Of a stretch of DNA of 64,000 nucleotides, positions 7,066 through 15,315 are shown in pieces. The stretch comes from a virus. Where the stretch lies: positions 1 to 64,000 of IMG/VR virus record IMGVR_UViG_3300036823_000120. One strand, 5' to 3'. Within the stretch, counting starts at the first letter, position 1; every line of letters starts with the position of its first letter. The notes below the pieces were generated by a model. The model was not told where the DNA came from. It searched no databases and worked only from the letters and a program-made list of their open reading frames with translations. The translations under genes and the position numbers were made by a program.

Positions 7066-7791
7066 TTACACGTCAATTGACGAAATGACTGCTATTGGAC
7101 CATACAATGAAATTAATTCATGTATAGTTCCATGATACTTAACACCACTTAGAAGACCAAACATGAACTTATGATTTTTACATTTTGCTTTAAATGTTAG
7201 GTCTCCACTGATTAATTCTACGCCTCGATTTAGTAAATTACCTAAATGCTCAAATGCTGCTTTCTTCTCAAAATGCTCATCTGTTGAGCCAAGTCCCCCG
7301 TCTCTAACAATCTCTGGCATGTCACAAATGGCCGAATCACCAACAATAATTTCTACTATAGGAATTAATTCTAATTTGAATTGAGCAATGGCAGTTCCAG
7401 CCGGTAATACGAAATGCCCACTCTTTCGCCACTCTTGGATAAATGCTTTTTGCTTATCGAGAAATGCATCTTGAGACAGTAAATATTCAATAAAATCGGG
7501 AGATGGTGCATTGAAAGTCATGATGATAAGCCACTCGTCCTTTGGCTTACAAAAATCGCTATCTATACAGCCGGCATGAACTTCAAGTCCAGCTAATGCA
7601 CGTCCCGATTTCTCACAAATACGTGCCCGCAAGTTGGGACTCATCTCAGCAGTGATTCCGGTCTTAACCGCTGTCATCACTCCCGGATAGAACACAGCAT
7701 CAGCAGAGCTAAAAATGTCATACCAACCCGCCTGCAACGTAGCTTTTGCAATGTGGCCAGTCTTCAGTTTGAAGAACAAATCCTGATTCAC
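7066..7791 (-). CDS. dut: dUTPase-like protein (dUTP diphosphatase)
   Basis: 241 aa, GTG start overlapping the upstream stop. Trimeric dUTPase motifs in order: AGWYDIFS (motif 1, about residue 21), EKSGRALAG (motif 2, about 60), GCIDSDF (motif 3, about 74), and PAGTAIAQFKL (motif 4, about 137). The last glycine-rich motif is not obvious; the extra C-terminal 100 residues are unassigned. It would hydrolyse dUTP to dUMP, feeding ThyX and keeping uracil out of DNA. It is the last gene of the minus-strand block. Confidence 0.75.
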   Translation of the reverse strand: MNQDLFFKLKTGHIAKATLQAGWYDIFSSADAVFYPGVMTAVKTGITAEMSPNLRARICEKSGRALAGLEVHAGCIDSDFCKPKDEWLIIMTFNAPSPDFIEYLLSQDAFLDKQKAFIQEWRKSGHFVLPAGTAIAQFKLELIPIVEIIVGDSAICDMPEIVRDGGLGSTDEHFEKKAAFEHLGNLLNRGVELISGDLTFKAKCKNHKFMFGLLSGVKYHGTIHELISLYGPIAVISSIDV

Positions 7792-8194
7792 TTCTTAATC
7801 TCCTTTTGAGCAACTTTGAGAGTCCGTCGAGCAAAATACTTGCCAGCTTCATCAAAAAAGAATTGAGTCTGACAACCGTTGATGCAAGCATTTGAATCCA
7901 TTACAAGTGGATTCCACAAATTCCATACGTTCCAGTTGATCTAAGTTCCAAGGTGCAAGTTTCTTCTGCCAGAACTCGGAAGAAAGGTTAGAATATGTTC
8001 CATCAAACACCTTCAAAGAATGTACTAAGTGAGACGTCAAATACTAAAGCTGCTTTGCGTAATATTGAAAATGGAATCAATTTCTCTCCATTTTCATGCT
8101 TCATCATCCAATGATCATTGGATTCAAGCTTTCTACTAGCTTCCTTGAGGATCAATCCACACTTTGAGCAATTAACATCAATGAATGCACTCAT
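7788..8194 (-). pseudogene. Probable frameshifted gene with N-terminal zinc motif
   Basis: Three adjacent frames look like one protein: MSAFIDVNCSKCGLIL from ATG 8194, then a middle part (SSEFWQKKLAPWNLDQLE) in a second frame, then a C-terminal part (NACINGCQTQFFFDEAGKYF) in a third that ends in TGA overlapping the GTG of dut. Cys pairs at both ends suggest a metal-binding protein. In the third frame an in-frame TAG lies near 7946. It is either broken or carries sequence errors. Confidence 0.4.
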
Positions 8195-8249
8195 TATGAG
8201 CACCTTGCATTAGTGGATAGGTATTTAAAGCAAGCAGTCTAAAGCTTTG

Positions 8250-8471
8250 TTAATGGTCTCCACATCCGCTAAGCTTTACAACTAATATAGCATTATTCGA
8301 ACTTGTTAATGCTAAATTAAGACCTGCAAAGCTGTCCAGAAGGTTGCAATCAAACAATGTTCCATTCATGGAGTCTTCAAATAGCCCACTGGCTAACGTT
8401 TCAAGCCAATCTAGTACGAATTGCCTACCTTTAAGAGCATTATTTTCTTTGTAAAGCTTATCACGAACCAT
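8250..8471 (-). CDS. Hypothetical protein, start uncertain
   Basis: At least 73 aa (MVRDKLYKENNALKG). The frame is open upstream to the end of the preceding gene and reads NDPIGTESLTLDTVR, which looks coding but has no ATG near the good AAGGAG at about 8522. An ATG after that AAGGAG is in another frame, so the 5' end may be frameshifted. No family recognised. Confidence 0.4.
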   Translation of the reverse strand: MVRDKLYKENNALKGRQFVLDWLETLASGLFEDSMNGTLFDCNLLDSFAGLNLALTSSNNAILVVKLSGCGDH

Positions 8472-8514
8472 GCGAACAGTATCTAAAGTTAGACTTTCAG
8501 TTCCGATCGGATCA

Positions 8515-8829
8515 TTAGGTCTCCTTTTTAGCTGAAAGATATTGAATAACTTCAATTGCAAAATCATTAGGAGACTCAACTAATGCTTTTGATATAAATT
8601 CTTGCTGTTCATTTTGATTCAATTTAGCTAATAGGTAGCCAATTGATACGCTTATACGCTCATTTTTCAGCAAAATAGTACAAGCATTATTCAACTTGTA
8701 AAGTTGAAGATAAAATATAACATATTCTACGGTTTGTTGGTACGCTTTTACTACTTCAGACAACGTGAGTCTACTGTTTTGGTTCACAAAATCAGCTAAT
8801 TCACGGCTATTTTTAGTATTTGCTTGCAC
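8515..8829 (-). CDS. ParB-like helix-turn-helix fragment
   Basis: 104 aa from a GTG at 8829, with AAGGAG 5 nt upstream inside the previous gene. Residues about 25-80 follow the ParB central domain (LTLSEVVKAYQQTVEYV, then LQLYKLNNACTILLKNERIS and YLLAKLNQNEQQEF). The nuclease-fold N-terminus is missing. It may act with the neighbouring ParB-like halves or be a degraded paralogue. Confidence 0.5.
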   Translation of the reverse strand: MQANTKNSRELADFVNQNSRLTLSEVVKAYQQTVEYVIFYLQLYKLNNACTILLKNERISVSIGYLLAKLNQNEQQEFISKALVESPNDFAIEVIQYLSAKKET

Positions 8830-9165
8830 AAAGGCTCCTTTAAGTTAAGCTTATCACACCAAATATGGTGTTTCTCCTTGATGTGAAGTCTCACTTTAGT
8901 CTCAAAAGCATATAGATCTTTGATGCAAGGATCTTTTAAAGCGTGTCCTTGCATTGAAGAATTCAATCTAGTCAATGCAATAGCACAAATCAGTGGAATT
9001 TGGTCATCCATTACCAATTTAATTGCTTTTGAGACAAGTTTCTTGAACTTAAGCATCTTAATGACCCATTTTGGGTCTCTACAAATCTGCTTATCACTGA
9101 TGGTTAGCACGTTACACTCAACTTGGGAACGTCCCAATGCTTTACAAGCACGAAAACTCATTAAC
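8796..9165 (-). pseudogene. C-terminal half of a frame-broken ParB-like gene
   Basis: The reading RACKALGRSQVECNVLTISD continues the ParB core that starts in another frame in 9142-9740 (GLIQPISVVERGEW, FMIVNE). The switch lies in GAGTTTTCG near 9155; removing one T restores a single frame. The remainder (KWVIKMLKFKKLVSKAIK, LICAIALTRL) fits the ParB helical domain. It is a real frameshift or a base-call error. Confidence 0.5.
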
Positions 9166-9740
9166 AATCATGAACCATTCGCCACGTTCCACGACAGAAA
9201 TTGGTTGAATAAGTCCAATCTCACGTACACTCGATACCAATTCTTTCATTCGGTCCTCATAATCCTTCGTGCAACTTTTGGATCGCAAGTAACAGCTTCT
9301 TCCAGATACAATCTTTGAGTAATAAGATGCAATTTGCTTAAAGCCAATGCCGTAAGCAAAGCAATTTGATCTTGTCTGACCAAATGAAGCACTTCTCAGA
9401 CATGAAAAGTGGCTCAAAGTGCTTACCATCAGATCGCTTAAATACTTTATCTGAGGGTTTTTGCTTAAAATTGCCCCATATTTCATTGTTACATTTGGTT
9501 TCAGCTTACACAAGAATCCACCTCCCCATACTGAGGAGCAATTGACAAGATTTTGACCATTAAAATAGAGCATTGCTCCATCACCAAGCGACACAAAATC
9601 GGCATAATTCCATTCTGTATCAGCAAATGTGTATACGCCAGCCTTCATTGCAGCTTCTTGGAACGTGTAACGTCGGTCAGATTCACGCTCATAAGCAACA
9701 TGAATAGGTGTGTTGCATTCAATATCAATTGATATATTTA
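9142..9740 (-). CDS. Unknown domain joined to a ParB N-terminal half
   Basis: 199 aa from ATG 9740 (MINISIDIECN). Residues 1-95 are related to the next gene upstream (shared FVSLGDGAMLYF versus FLSLGDGIVLFI), suggesting tandem duplication. Residues about 145-195 are the ParB start (DYEDRMKELVSSVREIGLIQ). The frame ends at FSCL, just where the ParB core should continue, so the ParB part is cut by a frameshift near 9155. The boundary between the two parts may also be frame-disrupted. Confidence 0.45.
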
Positions 9741-10012
9741 TCATATGTGCGTCCCTCTGAATCTGTGTAAGACACATTGATTGTGGCTTTGACTTTGATG
9801 AAAACTGAGAGCATTAAAGTCTCACTTATAGGCCAATAGCCCTTTTTATCGATGAAAAGCACGATTCCATCGCCCAGAGACAAGAAACAAGGCTCTTTTG
9901 TATCTACCAGAGCATAAAGCCCTGGATTAAGAACAACCCATTCATAGTTGTTCCATGTGTTTGAATAAAAATAGAATGGCTCATCAACATTTACTTTGAT
10001 TTCAAACTTCAT
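9725..10012 (-). CDS. Hypothetical protein, paralogue of the next gene's N-terminus
   Basis: 95 aa (MKFEIKVNVDEPFYFY). Beta-rich, with the phrase PCFLSLGDGIVLFIDKKGYW. Its ATG overlaps the stop of the Nudix gene by 4 nt (ATGA). The shared SLGDG motif with the neighbour points to duplication. Function unknown. Confidence 0.55.
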   Translation of the reverse strand: MKFEIKVNVDEPFYFYSNTWNNYEWVVLNPGLYALVDTKEPCFLSLGDGIVLFIDKKGYWPISETLMLSVFIKVKATINVSYTDSEGRTYDKYIN

Positions 10013-10440
10013 TTCAACACCAGAATGTGAATCAGATTGGCGATATTCTTATCTAAGCATAGGGGTATCAGCCAGTTCAGGTTAAATATGCAAGCACTTG
10101 ATAGTGGATGCACGGCATACCAGTGAACTGGTTCATTTTCATCTTGATTTTCGGGAATCTTATAAGTCTCTAACGTCTTTGTAAAGACGTGAAGCTTATA
10201 ATCACGTGACTCTAACACGGCAACGTGATTAAATTCTGGAATAATGAAGCCAGTTTCTTCCTCAATTTCTCGAACTATGGCATCGTGAGGAGTTTCTCCA
10301 GGTTCAATGTGACCACCTGGAGCATTGAGATGACCAGCTTGCCAATCGGGACGTGCTTTGCGTATCAAACATACAAGCTTTTGTTCAGGATCAAATACAA
10401 AAGCAATGCTATACATTTGAATCGTGCGAGTTTTAGTCAT
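10009..10440 (-). CDS. Nudix hydrolase
   Basis: 143 aa. The Nudix box is complete at about residues 43-65: GGHIEPGETPHDAIVREIEE followed by ETGF, matching GX5EX7REUXEEXGU. These enzymes cleave nucleoside diphosphates linked to another group; MutT-like dNTP cleaning or cofactor turnover are the usual phage roles, and the substrate cannot be read from the sequence. Cotranscribed with dut and small genes. Confidence 0.85.
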   Translation of the reverse strand: MTKTRTIQMYSIAFVFDPEQKLVCLIRKARPDWQAGHLNAPGGHIEPGETPHDAIVREIEEETGFIIPEFNHVAVLESRDYKLHVFTKTLETYKIPENQDENEPVHWYAVHPLSSACIFNLNWLIPLCLDKNIANLIHILVLK

Positions 10441-10633
10441 GAATTGTACTCTTTAGTGCTGATTGAAGTTTTAAAAGCAATTTTTTGCGAAACTCTATCT
10501 TATTAGCACGAGTTGTATTGATTGCAGCTTCATATCCAGTTACAACTGCATATAATGCATCAATCATTAAATCCCATGATTCACGAGTTGGATTAACAAG
10601 AGTTTTACTAACTTCTAAATCATCAGCCATCAT
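10433..10633 (-). CDS. Hypothetical small protein
   Basis: 66 aa from ATG 10633 (MMADDLEVSKTLVNP), overlapping the Nudix start by 8 nt. All-helical, basic C-terminus. No family recognised. Confidence 0.5.
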   Translation of the reverse strand: MMADDLEVSKTLVNPTRESWDLMIDALYAVVTGYEAAINTTRANKIEFRKKLLLKLQSALKSTIHD

Positions 10634-10835
10634 TTGAAATCTCACCATTATTCAATTTGCTTTCGATTAGAAGTTTTTCAAATTCATGTAACGTGATTCC
10701 AGCTTTAATGACAAGAGTATGCCCAAATCCACCAGATTCATGTAACGTGATTCCAGCTTGGAACTTGTAATTTTGGATCACCTCCAACTGGACTTTCGGA
10801 ATTAGGTCCAGTTTTCGCAATTTCAAAGCGTCCAT
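10623..10835 (-). CDS. Hypothetical small protein with internal duplication
   Basis: 70 aa from ATG 10835, with a strong AAGGAG 5 nt upstream. It contains AGITLHE twice because of a 23-bp direct repeat (10681-10703 and 10737-10759). It overlaps the end of the next gene by 98 nt, more than usual here. Either a real small gene or the displaced tail of its neighbour. Confidence 0.4.
   Translation of the reverse strand: MDALKLRKLDLIPKVQLEVIQNYKFQAGITLHESGGFGHTLVIKAGITLHEFEKLLIESKLNNGEISNDG
10681..10759. repeat. 23-bp direct repeat
   Basis: TTCATGTAACGTGATTCCAG occurs in both 10681-10703 and 10737-10759, separated by 33 bp. It looks like a recent local duplication across a gene junction. Confidence 0.75.
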
Positions 10836-11220
10836 CTGCTCTCCTTTGAAGGTCTAATCCACGTCTGTGCAATTTATGCCAATATTCAATAGCAAGATCA
10901 TTGACATTTGCCGTTTCAGGAACAGCAAAAAATGAATTTTCAAGATTTGTCTTATGAAATAGGTCTCCAACTTTTACAGAATCTGCATCAGGAAACATGA
11001 TTTGTTCATCTGGAACAAAACTAATCATTTCACCAATGAAAACGGCTGGCTTTGCAGGTTCAAGCATTGACATGAAGCCAGTTCGGAGTCGAATTGGTTC
11101 TTTCCCATCGCCGTTGACACATTCAGTGATAGACCATCCAAACTTTGATGCCCATTGCTCAGCGTCGGAACGTTGACTAAGAACTACAACTGGACCATCT
11201 TTACCAATCAAAACAAACAT
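10738..11220 (-). CDS. Hypothetical protein
   Basis: 160 aa (MFVLIGKDGPVVVLSQRSDA). Mixed alpha/beta and soluble. The last residues (PSWNHVT) come from the 23-bp duplicated segment, so the natural C-terminus may have been changed by that duplication. No family recognised. Confidence 0.55.
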   Translation of the reverse strand: MFVLIGKDGPVVVLSQRSDAEQWASKFGWSITECVNGDGKEPIRLRTGFMSMLEPAKPAVFIGEMISFVPDEQIMFPDADSVKVGDLFHKTNLENSFFAVPETANVNDLAIEYWHKLHRRGLDLQRRADGRFEIAKTGPNSESPVGGDPKLQVPSWNHVT

Positions 11221-11221
11221 A

Positions 11222-11443
11222 CTAACTCCTAGTTAAAAGCCATTTTTCAACAAACTTGATATCGTCGAGAGATATAAGATACAATGCTGAGTAATCTGTA
11301 TCTTGTGTTCGTACAACGAGTAATTTGGATTCAGTCACAAACAATGTGAAAGACTTCAAATCATCAAGTATGATTTCAACAAGTCTCAATTTGGATATTC
11401 GAGACTTAGTAATAAGTGGCGAGTCCATTCGCTTTTTAGACAT
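11222..11443 (-). CDS. Hypothetical small protein
   Basis: 73 aa from ATG 11443 (MSKKRMDSPLITKSR), overlapping the stop of the upstream gene by 8 nt. Basic N-terminus, beta-rich core. No family recognised. Confidence 0.55.
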   Translation of the reverse strand: MSKKRMDSPLITKSRISKLRLVEIILDDLKSFTLFVTESKLLVVRTQDTDYSALYLISLDDIKFVEKWLLTRS

Positions 11444-12209
11444 TATCGAGTTCCACATTATAAGCTGATCCATCGACACGCGGAACAAGCACAAGCTTAT
11501 TCCTCTCAAGCATGCGACGAGTCTCCAACACCAAGTCAGTTAGAATCTTTTCATCTTTTGATGGAACAATCGCCAAACAAGATTCAACGTGATTCGTTTG
11601 AATTCGATCACCAATACTTACATTCTTCATATGAGTAGGCATAAGAGTATACAAATCAGGATAAAACGTCCACATCTTATATGTTTTCGTAGCAATACCA
11701 TACCTAAAGTCAATAGTCCAATGTTGCATTTCAGTTGGAGAGTTGTTATCTTGAATAATATATTTCTTTATTGATATCTCTTGACCAACCTTTCGAAGCT
11801 GTTCACAATAGTGTTTAGCAACTAGTTCATTTTGAAACATGCCATGAAACTTGTCACTATCATCAACTAATATGTAGACATAATACTCTTTGTGAGTCAC
11901 AAATCTATGTAATACATAGTCAATGTTCATATTCTCTTTAATGCAAGATTTGATTATATCGAATAGATCAACAAGCTTGAATGGTTGTGGATAATTAACA
12001 AATATTTCTCTCAAAACAGTGAGCAAGTCACTAAGCTTTGGTTCTTGCTGATTCTTTTGCAAATCTAAAAGCTTTCTTTCAATCTCACGAATTTTTTGCT
12101 GTTGCTCAAATCTCTTTTGTTCCTCTTCATGAATCTGTTTTGGTCTTTTTAGATTTTGTATTGCTTCCTGCATTTCTCTCATTTCTTCTGAATTTGAATC
12201 GCCTGGCAT
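11436..12209 (-). CDS. Hypothetical protein with N-terminal coiled coil
   Basis: 257 aa. Residues about 8-55 are a charged coiled coil (EMREMQEAIQNLKRPKQIHE; QKIREIERKLLDLQKN). The rest is globular with a YYVYILVDDSDKFHGMF segment that repeats the style of other small proteins here. Function unknown. Confidence 0.6.
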   Translation of the reverse strand: MPGDSNSEEMREMQEAIQNLKRPKQIHEEEQKRFEQQQKIREIERKLLDLQKNQQEPKLSDLLTVLREIFVNYPQPFKLVDLFDIIKSCIKENMNIDYVLHRFVTHKEYYVYILVDDSDKFHGMFQNELVAKHYCEQLRKVGQEISIKKYIIQDNNSPTEMQHWTIDFRYGIATKTYKMWTFYPDLYTLMPTHMKNVSIGDRIQTNHVESCLAIVPSKDEKILTDLVLETRRMLERNKLVLVPRVDGSAYNVELDNV

Positions 12210-12231
12210 ATGTCAGCTCCATTAATAAAAC

Positions 12232-12432
12232 TTATTGCTTAATTAGCAAGTTCACTGGACCGTGATTGACAACTCGCATGAAGCAAGTATCTTTTTTGTT
12301 GGTCAAATCAACTTGCTTACCAACCTCTAATTTGACAGTGCCATAGTTTCCTGTTCTATTTTCTGTGATGATAAGCTCCAAGCTACCATCTGGTTAGATT
12401 TGGATATCAAGCGTGACAATTGGATCGTTCAT
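12232..12432 (-). CDS. Small protein interrupted by an in-frame TAA
   Basis: The frame opens with ATG 12432 (MNDPIVTLDIQI), meets TAA at 12394-12396, and continues without shift as PDGSLELIITENRTGNYG to a TAA at 12232. The ATG overlaps the stop of the upstream gene (ATGA). The two parts together make a plausible 66-residue beta-rich protein. It may be a mutated gene, a read-through site or a sequence error; CAA to TAA is a one-base change. Confidence 0.6.
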
Positions 12433-12605
12433 TTACAAACCTCTTTCCCGCAATTTGGACAACACCAAATATTTGTAGCTTCTTCAATAGCTAAAACATG
12501 ACATCTTTCACACTCAGGAATTGAATCAGTTACAAATATACTAAAAACCATATAACCAGCACTTAATGTGAAAATAACAATTATAAGAATTACTAATTCG
12601 CTCAT
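12429..12605 (-). CDS. Small membrane-anchored zinc-ribbon protein
   Basis: 58 aa (MSELVILIIVIFTLSAGY). One N-terminal membrane helix is followed by a zinc ribbon (CERCH then CCPNCG). Another ATG lies one codon upstream at 12608. Stop overlaps the next start (ATGA). Function unknown. Confidence 0.6.
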   Translation of the reverse strand: MSELVILIIVIFTLSAGYMVFSIFVTDSIPECERCHVLAIEEATNIWCCPNCGKEVCK

Positions 12606-12633
12606 CATTTAAGCTCCATGTTATAAGTTGAAA

Positions 12634-13677
12634 TTATCCTTCGATATTTTCATTTTTGAACTCTTTTCTGAACTGCTTCCAGCCTCTCATTGGACCAGAT
12701 CGAAGTTTCGGATCGTCGGTGGCCTGATTAATATGTTCTAAGGGTGAAACGTGTAGCACATCATCGTCACGTTCTATAAGCTTTTTACAAAGATTAATAT
12801 CCTCTTTAAAATCACGAATACCTTCATGGGTTAAGTAGCTAAGACGCGCTGATCGACCAGCAGAAATCATTTTTGCTTTCTCAATAGCGAATTCCATGTA
12901 ACTTTTTCCACTCTGATTTTCAGATTCAGTCAAGAAACCCGGTTCTTGAATTTGAATATTCAGCTTCATTATTTCTTCGCCCATAAGCTCATTGTCAGTC
13001 ATCTTGTCAAAGTATGGCAAGTGCCATTGACCAGCCCTCAAAACCCTTGGCTTGCACTTTGATATTTCGTCACGAATCATGCCTGCAATCTTCTGAAAGT
13101 GGCGTTCAGCAGCCGGATGACAACGCAAACGGAAAAAGTTTCGCCACTCTGTTCCAGTAAGCAAACATGTCATCCACATCCAAGGTTCTGTGAGACGATT
13201 ACAGAGGCTTTTATGTAGTCCCAAAGCAGCCAATTGGTCGGCTGATCGAACTGCATTGTCTCTTGCTTCAAGCCAAATTCGTTTGGCTTGAACTAAGGCA
13301 TCTCCGGTAAGTTCATCATCGTTGCTTTGCATTCCAGTTTGTTCTTTTCCCCAATGAATAGGAATAACTGGATTGCTCATAATATACGAGTACATACAAT
13401 TTGCAACGTAATATTCATATGTCTCATTTTCATCGAGACTAATTTCATTAAATTGTCCTTTACCAATTATCTGTGCTCCGGGTGGAAGTTCAGTAATTGT
13501 GACTTGATGCTTTCCCTTGCGTTTCCACGGAATTGCTCTACTTGAGGCACTATTTCGTGCTTTATCTCGATGTGTTAGCACTTCACCATGAATGAACCTA
13601 GGGTAAGTAGCCTGAATTGTATAAATTGGAATTCCACATGGGCCTATTGAAGCAAGTACAACTTTGGCGTCAAACAT
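12634..13677 (-). CDS. thyX: Flavin-dependent thymidylate synthase (ThyX family)
   Basis: 347 aa, longer than typical ThyX (about 220-250). The signature region reads VLTHRDKARNSASSRA at about residues 36-51, fitting the ThyX RHRX7S motif except that the first Arg is Thr. A later segment, TGTEWRNFFRLRCHPAAERH (about 173-192), matches the conserved helix that binds flavin and nucleotide. ThyX methylates dUMP to dTMP with methylene-tetrahydrofolate and FAD. With dut and the class II reductase it completes a dTMP route. Confidence 0.85.
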   Translation of the reverse strand: MFDAKVVLASIGPCGIPIYTIQATYPRFIHGEVLTHRDKARNSASSRAIPWKRKGKHQVTITELPPGAQIIGKGQFNEISLDENETYEYYVANCMYSYIMSNPVIPIHWGKEQTGMQSNDDELTGDALVQAKRIWLEARDNAVRSADQLAALGLHKSLCNRLTEPWMWMTCLLTGTEWRNFFRLRCHPAAERHFQKIAGMIRDEISKCKPRVLRAGQWHLPYFDKMTDNELMGEEIMKLNIQIQEPGFLTESENQSGKSYMEFAIEKAKMISAGRSARLSYLTHEGIRDFKEDINLCKKLIERDDDVLHVSPLEHINQATDDPKLRSGPMRGWKQFRKEFKNENIEG

Positions 13678-13753
13678 TATATTTTCCTAAGATAGTTTTT
13701 AGTTCAAGTTCCGTAATATGAAATGCTTTTATAAGTATTTCTCTATTTTCCAT
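13670..13753 (-). CDS. Very small hypothetical protein
   Basis: 27 aa (MENREILIKAFHITELELKT). Its start overlaps the upstream stop and its TGA overlaps the ATG of thyX, the pattern seen for real genes in this block. Could also be a leader peptide. Confidence 0.35.
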   Translation of the reverse strand: MENREILIKAFHITELELKTILGKYNV

Positions 13754-13865
13754 TAGGGTAAATTTTAAAAAGTTCACGAATAATTTCGTCTCTCTTTTCT
13801 TGAGTTAGAATAAATCTATGAACATTAGCTAAAATTTGATAAAATTTCATAAAAGCATAATTCAT
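13743..13865 (-). CDS. Very small hypothetical protein
   Basis: 40 aa (MNYAFMKFYQILANVHRFIL), helical. Its ATG overlaps the previous stop as ATGA, and its stop region overlaps the next ATG. Coupling supports a real gene; function unknown. Confidence 0.4.
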   Translation of the reverse strand: MNYAFMKFYQILANVHRFILTQEKRDEIIRELFKIYPNGK

Positions 13866-14332
13866 TTTAGTGCCCAATGTTGTCGTTGTTCAATTAATGT
13901 CATTAAATCACTAAGATTGCCATCGAAATTGACTTTTATCACATGTTGTCCAGATAATAAGATTATATAATTTTTCTCTTGCATAGACACAGCAATAATT
14001 TTTGTGACATCAAAATTAATATCAACATTTGTTTCAGAATCTCTTAAGCTCATGAAACGAGATTCGTAATTCATCTTAAAGTCCAAGAGACAAATATCAA
14101 GATCTTTGAGAACATTTCGCAATTCTCCACCATAGTTGGAAGCAATCTTGTTAATTGCTACTCGAACTTTAGTAAGTCTATCAAGTAGACTTAAGACTTC
14201 TAACTTTTCAGGCTCAACATCATCTAAGATATTCAAAGCATCTTTAACAGTTTTAGCTTGAACTTGACCAGTAACATCACTAAGTAGCCATTGAAGCTTT
14301 TCACGTAATGCGATTTTTTGTTGAGTATTCAT
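13862..14332 (-). CDS. Hypothetical protein
   Basis: 156 aa. The N-terminal two thirds are helical (KTVKDALNILDDVEPEKLEV), with a beta C-terminus (KNYIILLSGQHVIKVNF). Overlaps both neighbours by 4 nt. No family recognised. Confidence 0.6.
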   Translation of the reverse strand: MNTQQKIALREKLQWLLSDVTGQVQAKTVKDALNILDDVEPEKLEVLSLLDRLTKVRVAINKIASNYGGELRNVLKDLDICLLDFKMNYESRFMSLRDSETNVDINFDVTKIIAVSMQEKNYIILLSGQHVIKVNFDGNLSDLMTLIEQRQHWALK

Positions 14333-14556
14333 TTAACTGTTGCTTCGCTAAGCAGTAATATAATGGCTTTAAAATGAGACATGGCCCAATCTTTTGCACC
14401 AACAAGATCACTATTTTTCAGGAATTCCTTTTTCCCTAAGCATTCCATTTTGTAACGCCGATTCTCTGGCATCTTGGTTAACGTCAATAATTTGGCTGCC
14501 GGTTCCACTAGAAGTTGATAGACGCCAGGTTCGGATTCTTTCCAGAACAGTTTCAA
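14329..14556 (-). CDS. Hypothetical protein, possibly the true tail of its upstream neighbour
   Basis: 75 aa if started at the TTG at 14556 (KLFWKESEPGVYQLLVEP). The protein looks natural, but the start is weak and it overlaps the next gene by 146 nt. A one-base shift near AAATTTGAAAC (about 14558) would fuse it to the gene starting at 14833. Confidence 0.4.
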   Translation of the reverse strand: MKLFWKESEPGVYQLLVEPAAKLLTLTKMPENRRYKMECLGKKEFLKNSDLVGAKDWAMSHFKAIILLLSEATVK

Positions 14557-14833
14557 ATTTTAAATCCTCTGTTTCCCATATAAAATTATGTAGCTGACAT
14601 TCATTTGAAATATGTTTGCTGAACAATTCTCGTAAAACTTGTTGCAATTGTCGAGCTTCTTCTACTTTTGTCTCATAATTTGATTTCAAATCAAGTGGAA
14701 GTTCTACACCTTGAGTTTGAAATAGAAAAATTGGCTCTGCAATATCATTATATTTTTTCAATAAATATAATTCTTCATCTGTTAATTCAATGTCAATTAC
14801 TTCAACTTTTGTATAAAAGAGCTTAACTTTCAT
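14411..14833 (-). CDS. Hypothetical protein
   Basis: 140 aa (MKVKLFYTKVEVIDIELTDE). A coiled-coil-like helix lies at about residues 55-75. The last 45 residues (RTWRLSTSSGTGSQ) look less natural than the other frame, so the 3' end may be frameshifted into the gene 14329-14556. Confidence 0.5.
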   Translation of the reverse strand: MKVKLFYTKVEVIDIELTDEELYLLKKYNDIAEPIFLFQTQGVELPLDLKSNYETKVEEARQLQQVLRELFSKHISNECQLHNFIWETEDLKFETVLERIRTWRLSTSSGTGSQIIDVNQDARESALQNGMLREKGIPEK

Positions 14834-14834
14834 A

Positions 14835-14951
14835 TTAATTTATCTCCATAGGATGACCGCATTTGCCTTTAAGCATATGCTCTGCTTTAAGCATAATTAA
14901 GATAAGGCTTAAAATACGGTCATATTGATTTCTAAATTTAAGGTTTGCCAC
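14835..14951 (-). CDS. Small hypothetical protein
   Basis: 38 aa from a GTG at 14951 (ANLKFRNQYDRILSLILI; KCGHPMEIN at the end). No strong ribosome site, but the sequence is protein-like and fills the space between two genes. The CGH tail resembles zinc-binding ends of small phage proteins. Confidence 0.4.
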   Translation of the reverse strand: MANLKFRNQYDRILSLILIMLKAEHMLKGKCGHPMEIN

Positions 14952-15126
14952 CTAAGTGTATTGGTCCTTGATTACCTCCACTAAATCTAGTCCTTGACGT
15001 GCTTGATGCACGCTTCAAATTTGGTTGACTAGAACCAGTGCCAGGTAAAACTGCCTTCTGACTAGTCGCAGACTTAGCAGCGGCTCCAATTGACTTGGCA
15101 CTACCACTTTTGTTAGACTTAGCCAT
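14938..15126 (-). CDS. Small Ser/Lys-rich protein
   Basis: 62 aa, low complexity (SGSAKSIGAAAKSATSQKA), basic and probably disordered. It follows a similar basic small protein. Possibly nucleic-acid binding; no family recognised. Confidence 0.5.
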   Translation of the reverse strand: MAKSNKSGSAKSIGAAAKSATSQKAVLPGTGSSQPNLKRASSTSRTRFSGGNQGPIHLGGKP

Positions 15127-15128
15127 GA

Positions 15129-15269
15129 TTACTTCTTGCCTTTCTTACGGCTTTTGCCTGCCTTATTTAAGGCAATTGCAATAGCCTGTTTTTGTGGATA
15201 ACCAGAACTCTTCAATTCTTTGATGTTCTTACCAACAGTTTTGTTGCTTTTTCCTTTCTTTAGTGGCAT
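15129..15269 (-). CDS. Small basic phage-type protein
   Basis: 46 aa ([20 protein letters not shown] then [18 protein letters not shown]). This K-x-NI-E-L-x-SG-x-PQKQA-x-AIAL pattern is well known among small conserved phage proteins of unknown function. Strong match by pattern. Confidence 0.75.
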   Translation of the reverse strand: MPLKKGKSNKTVGKNIKELKSSGYPQKQAIAIALNKAGKSRKKGKK

Positions 15270-15315
15270 TATACAATCCTCTTATTGCTTATCTTTCAAA
15301 ATTGAAAGATTAAAG

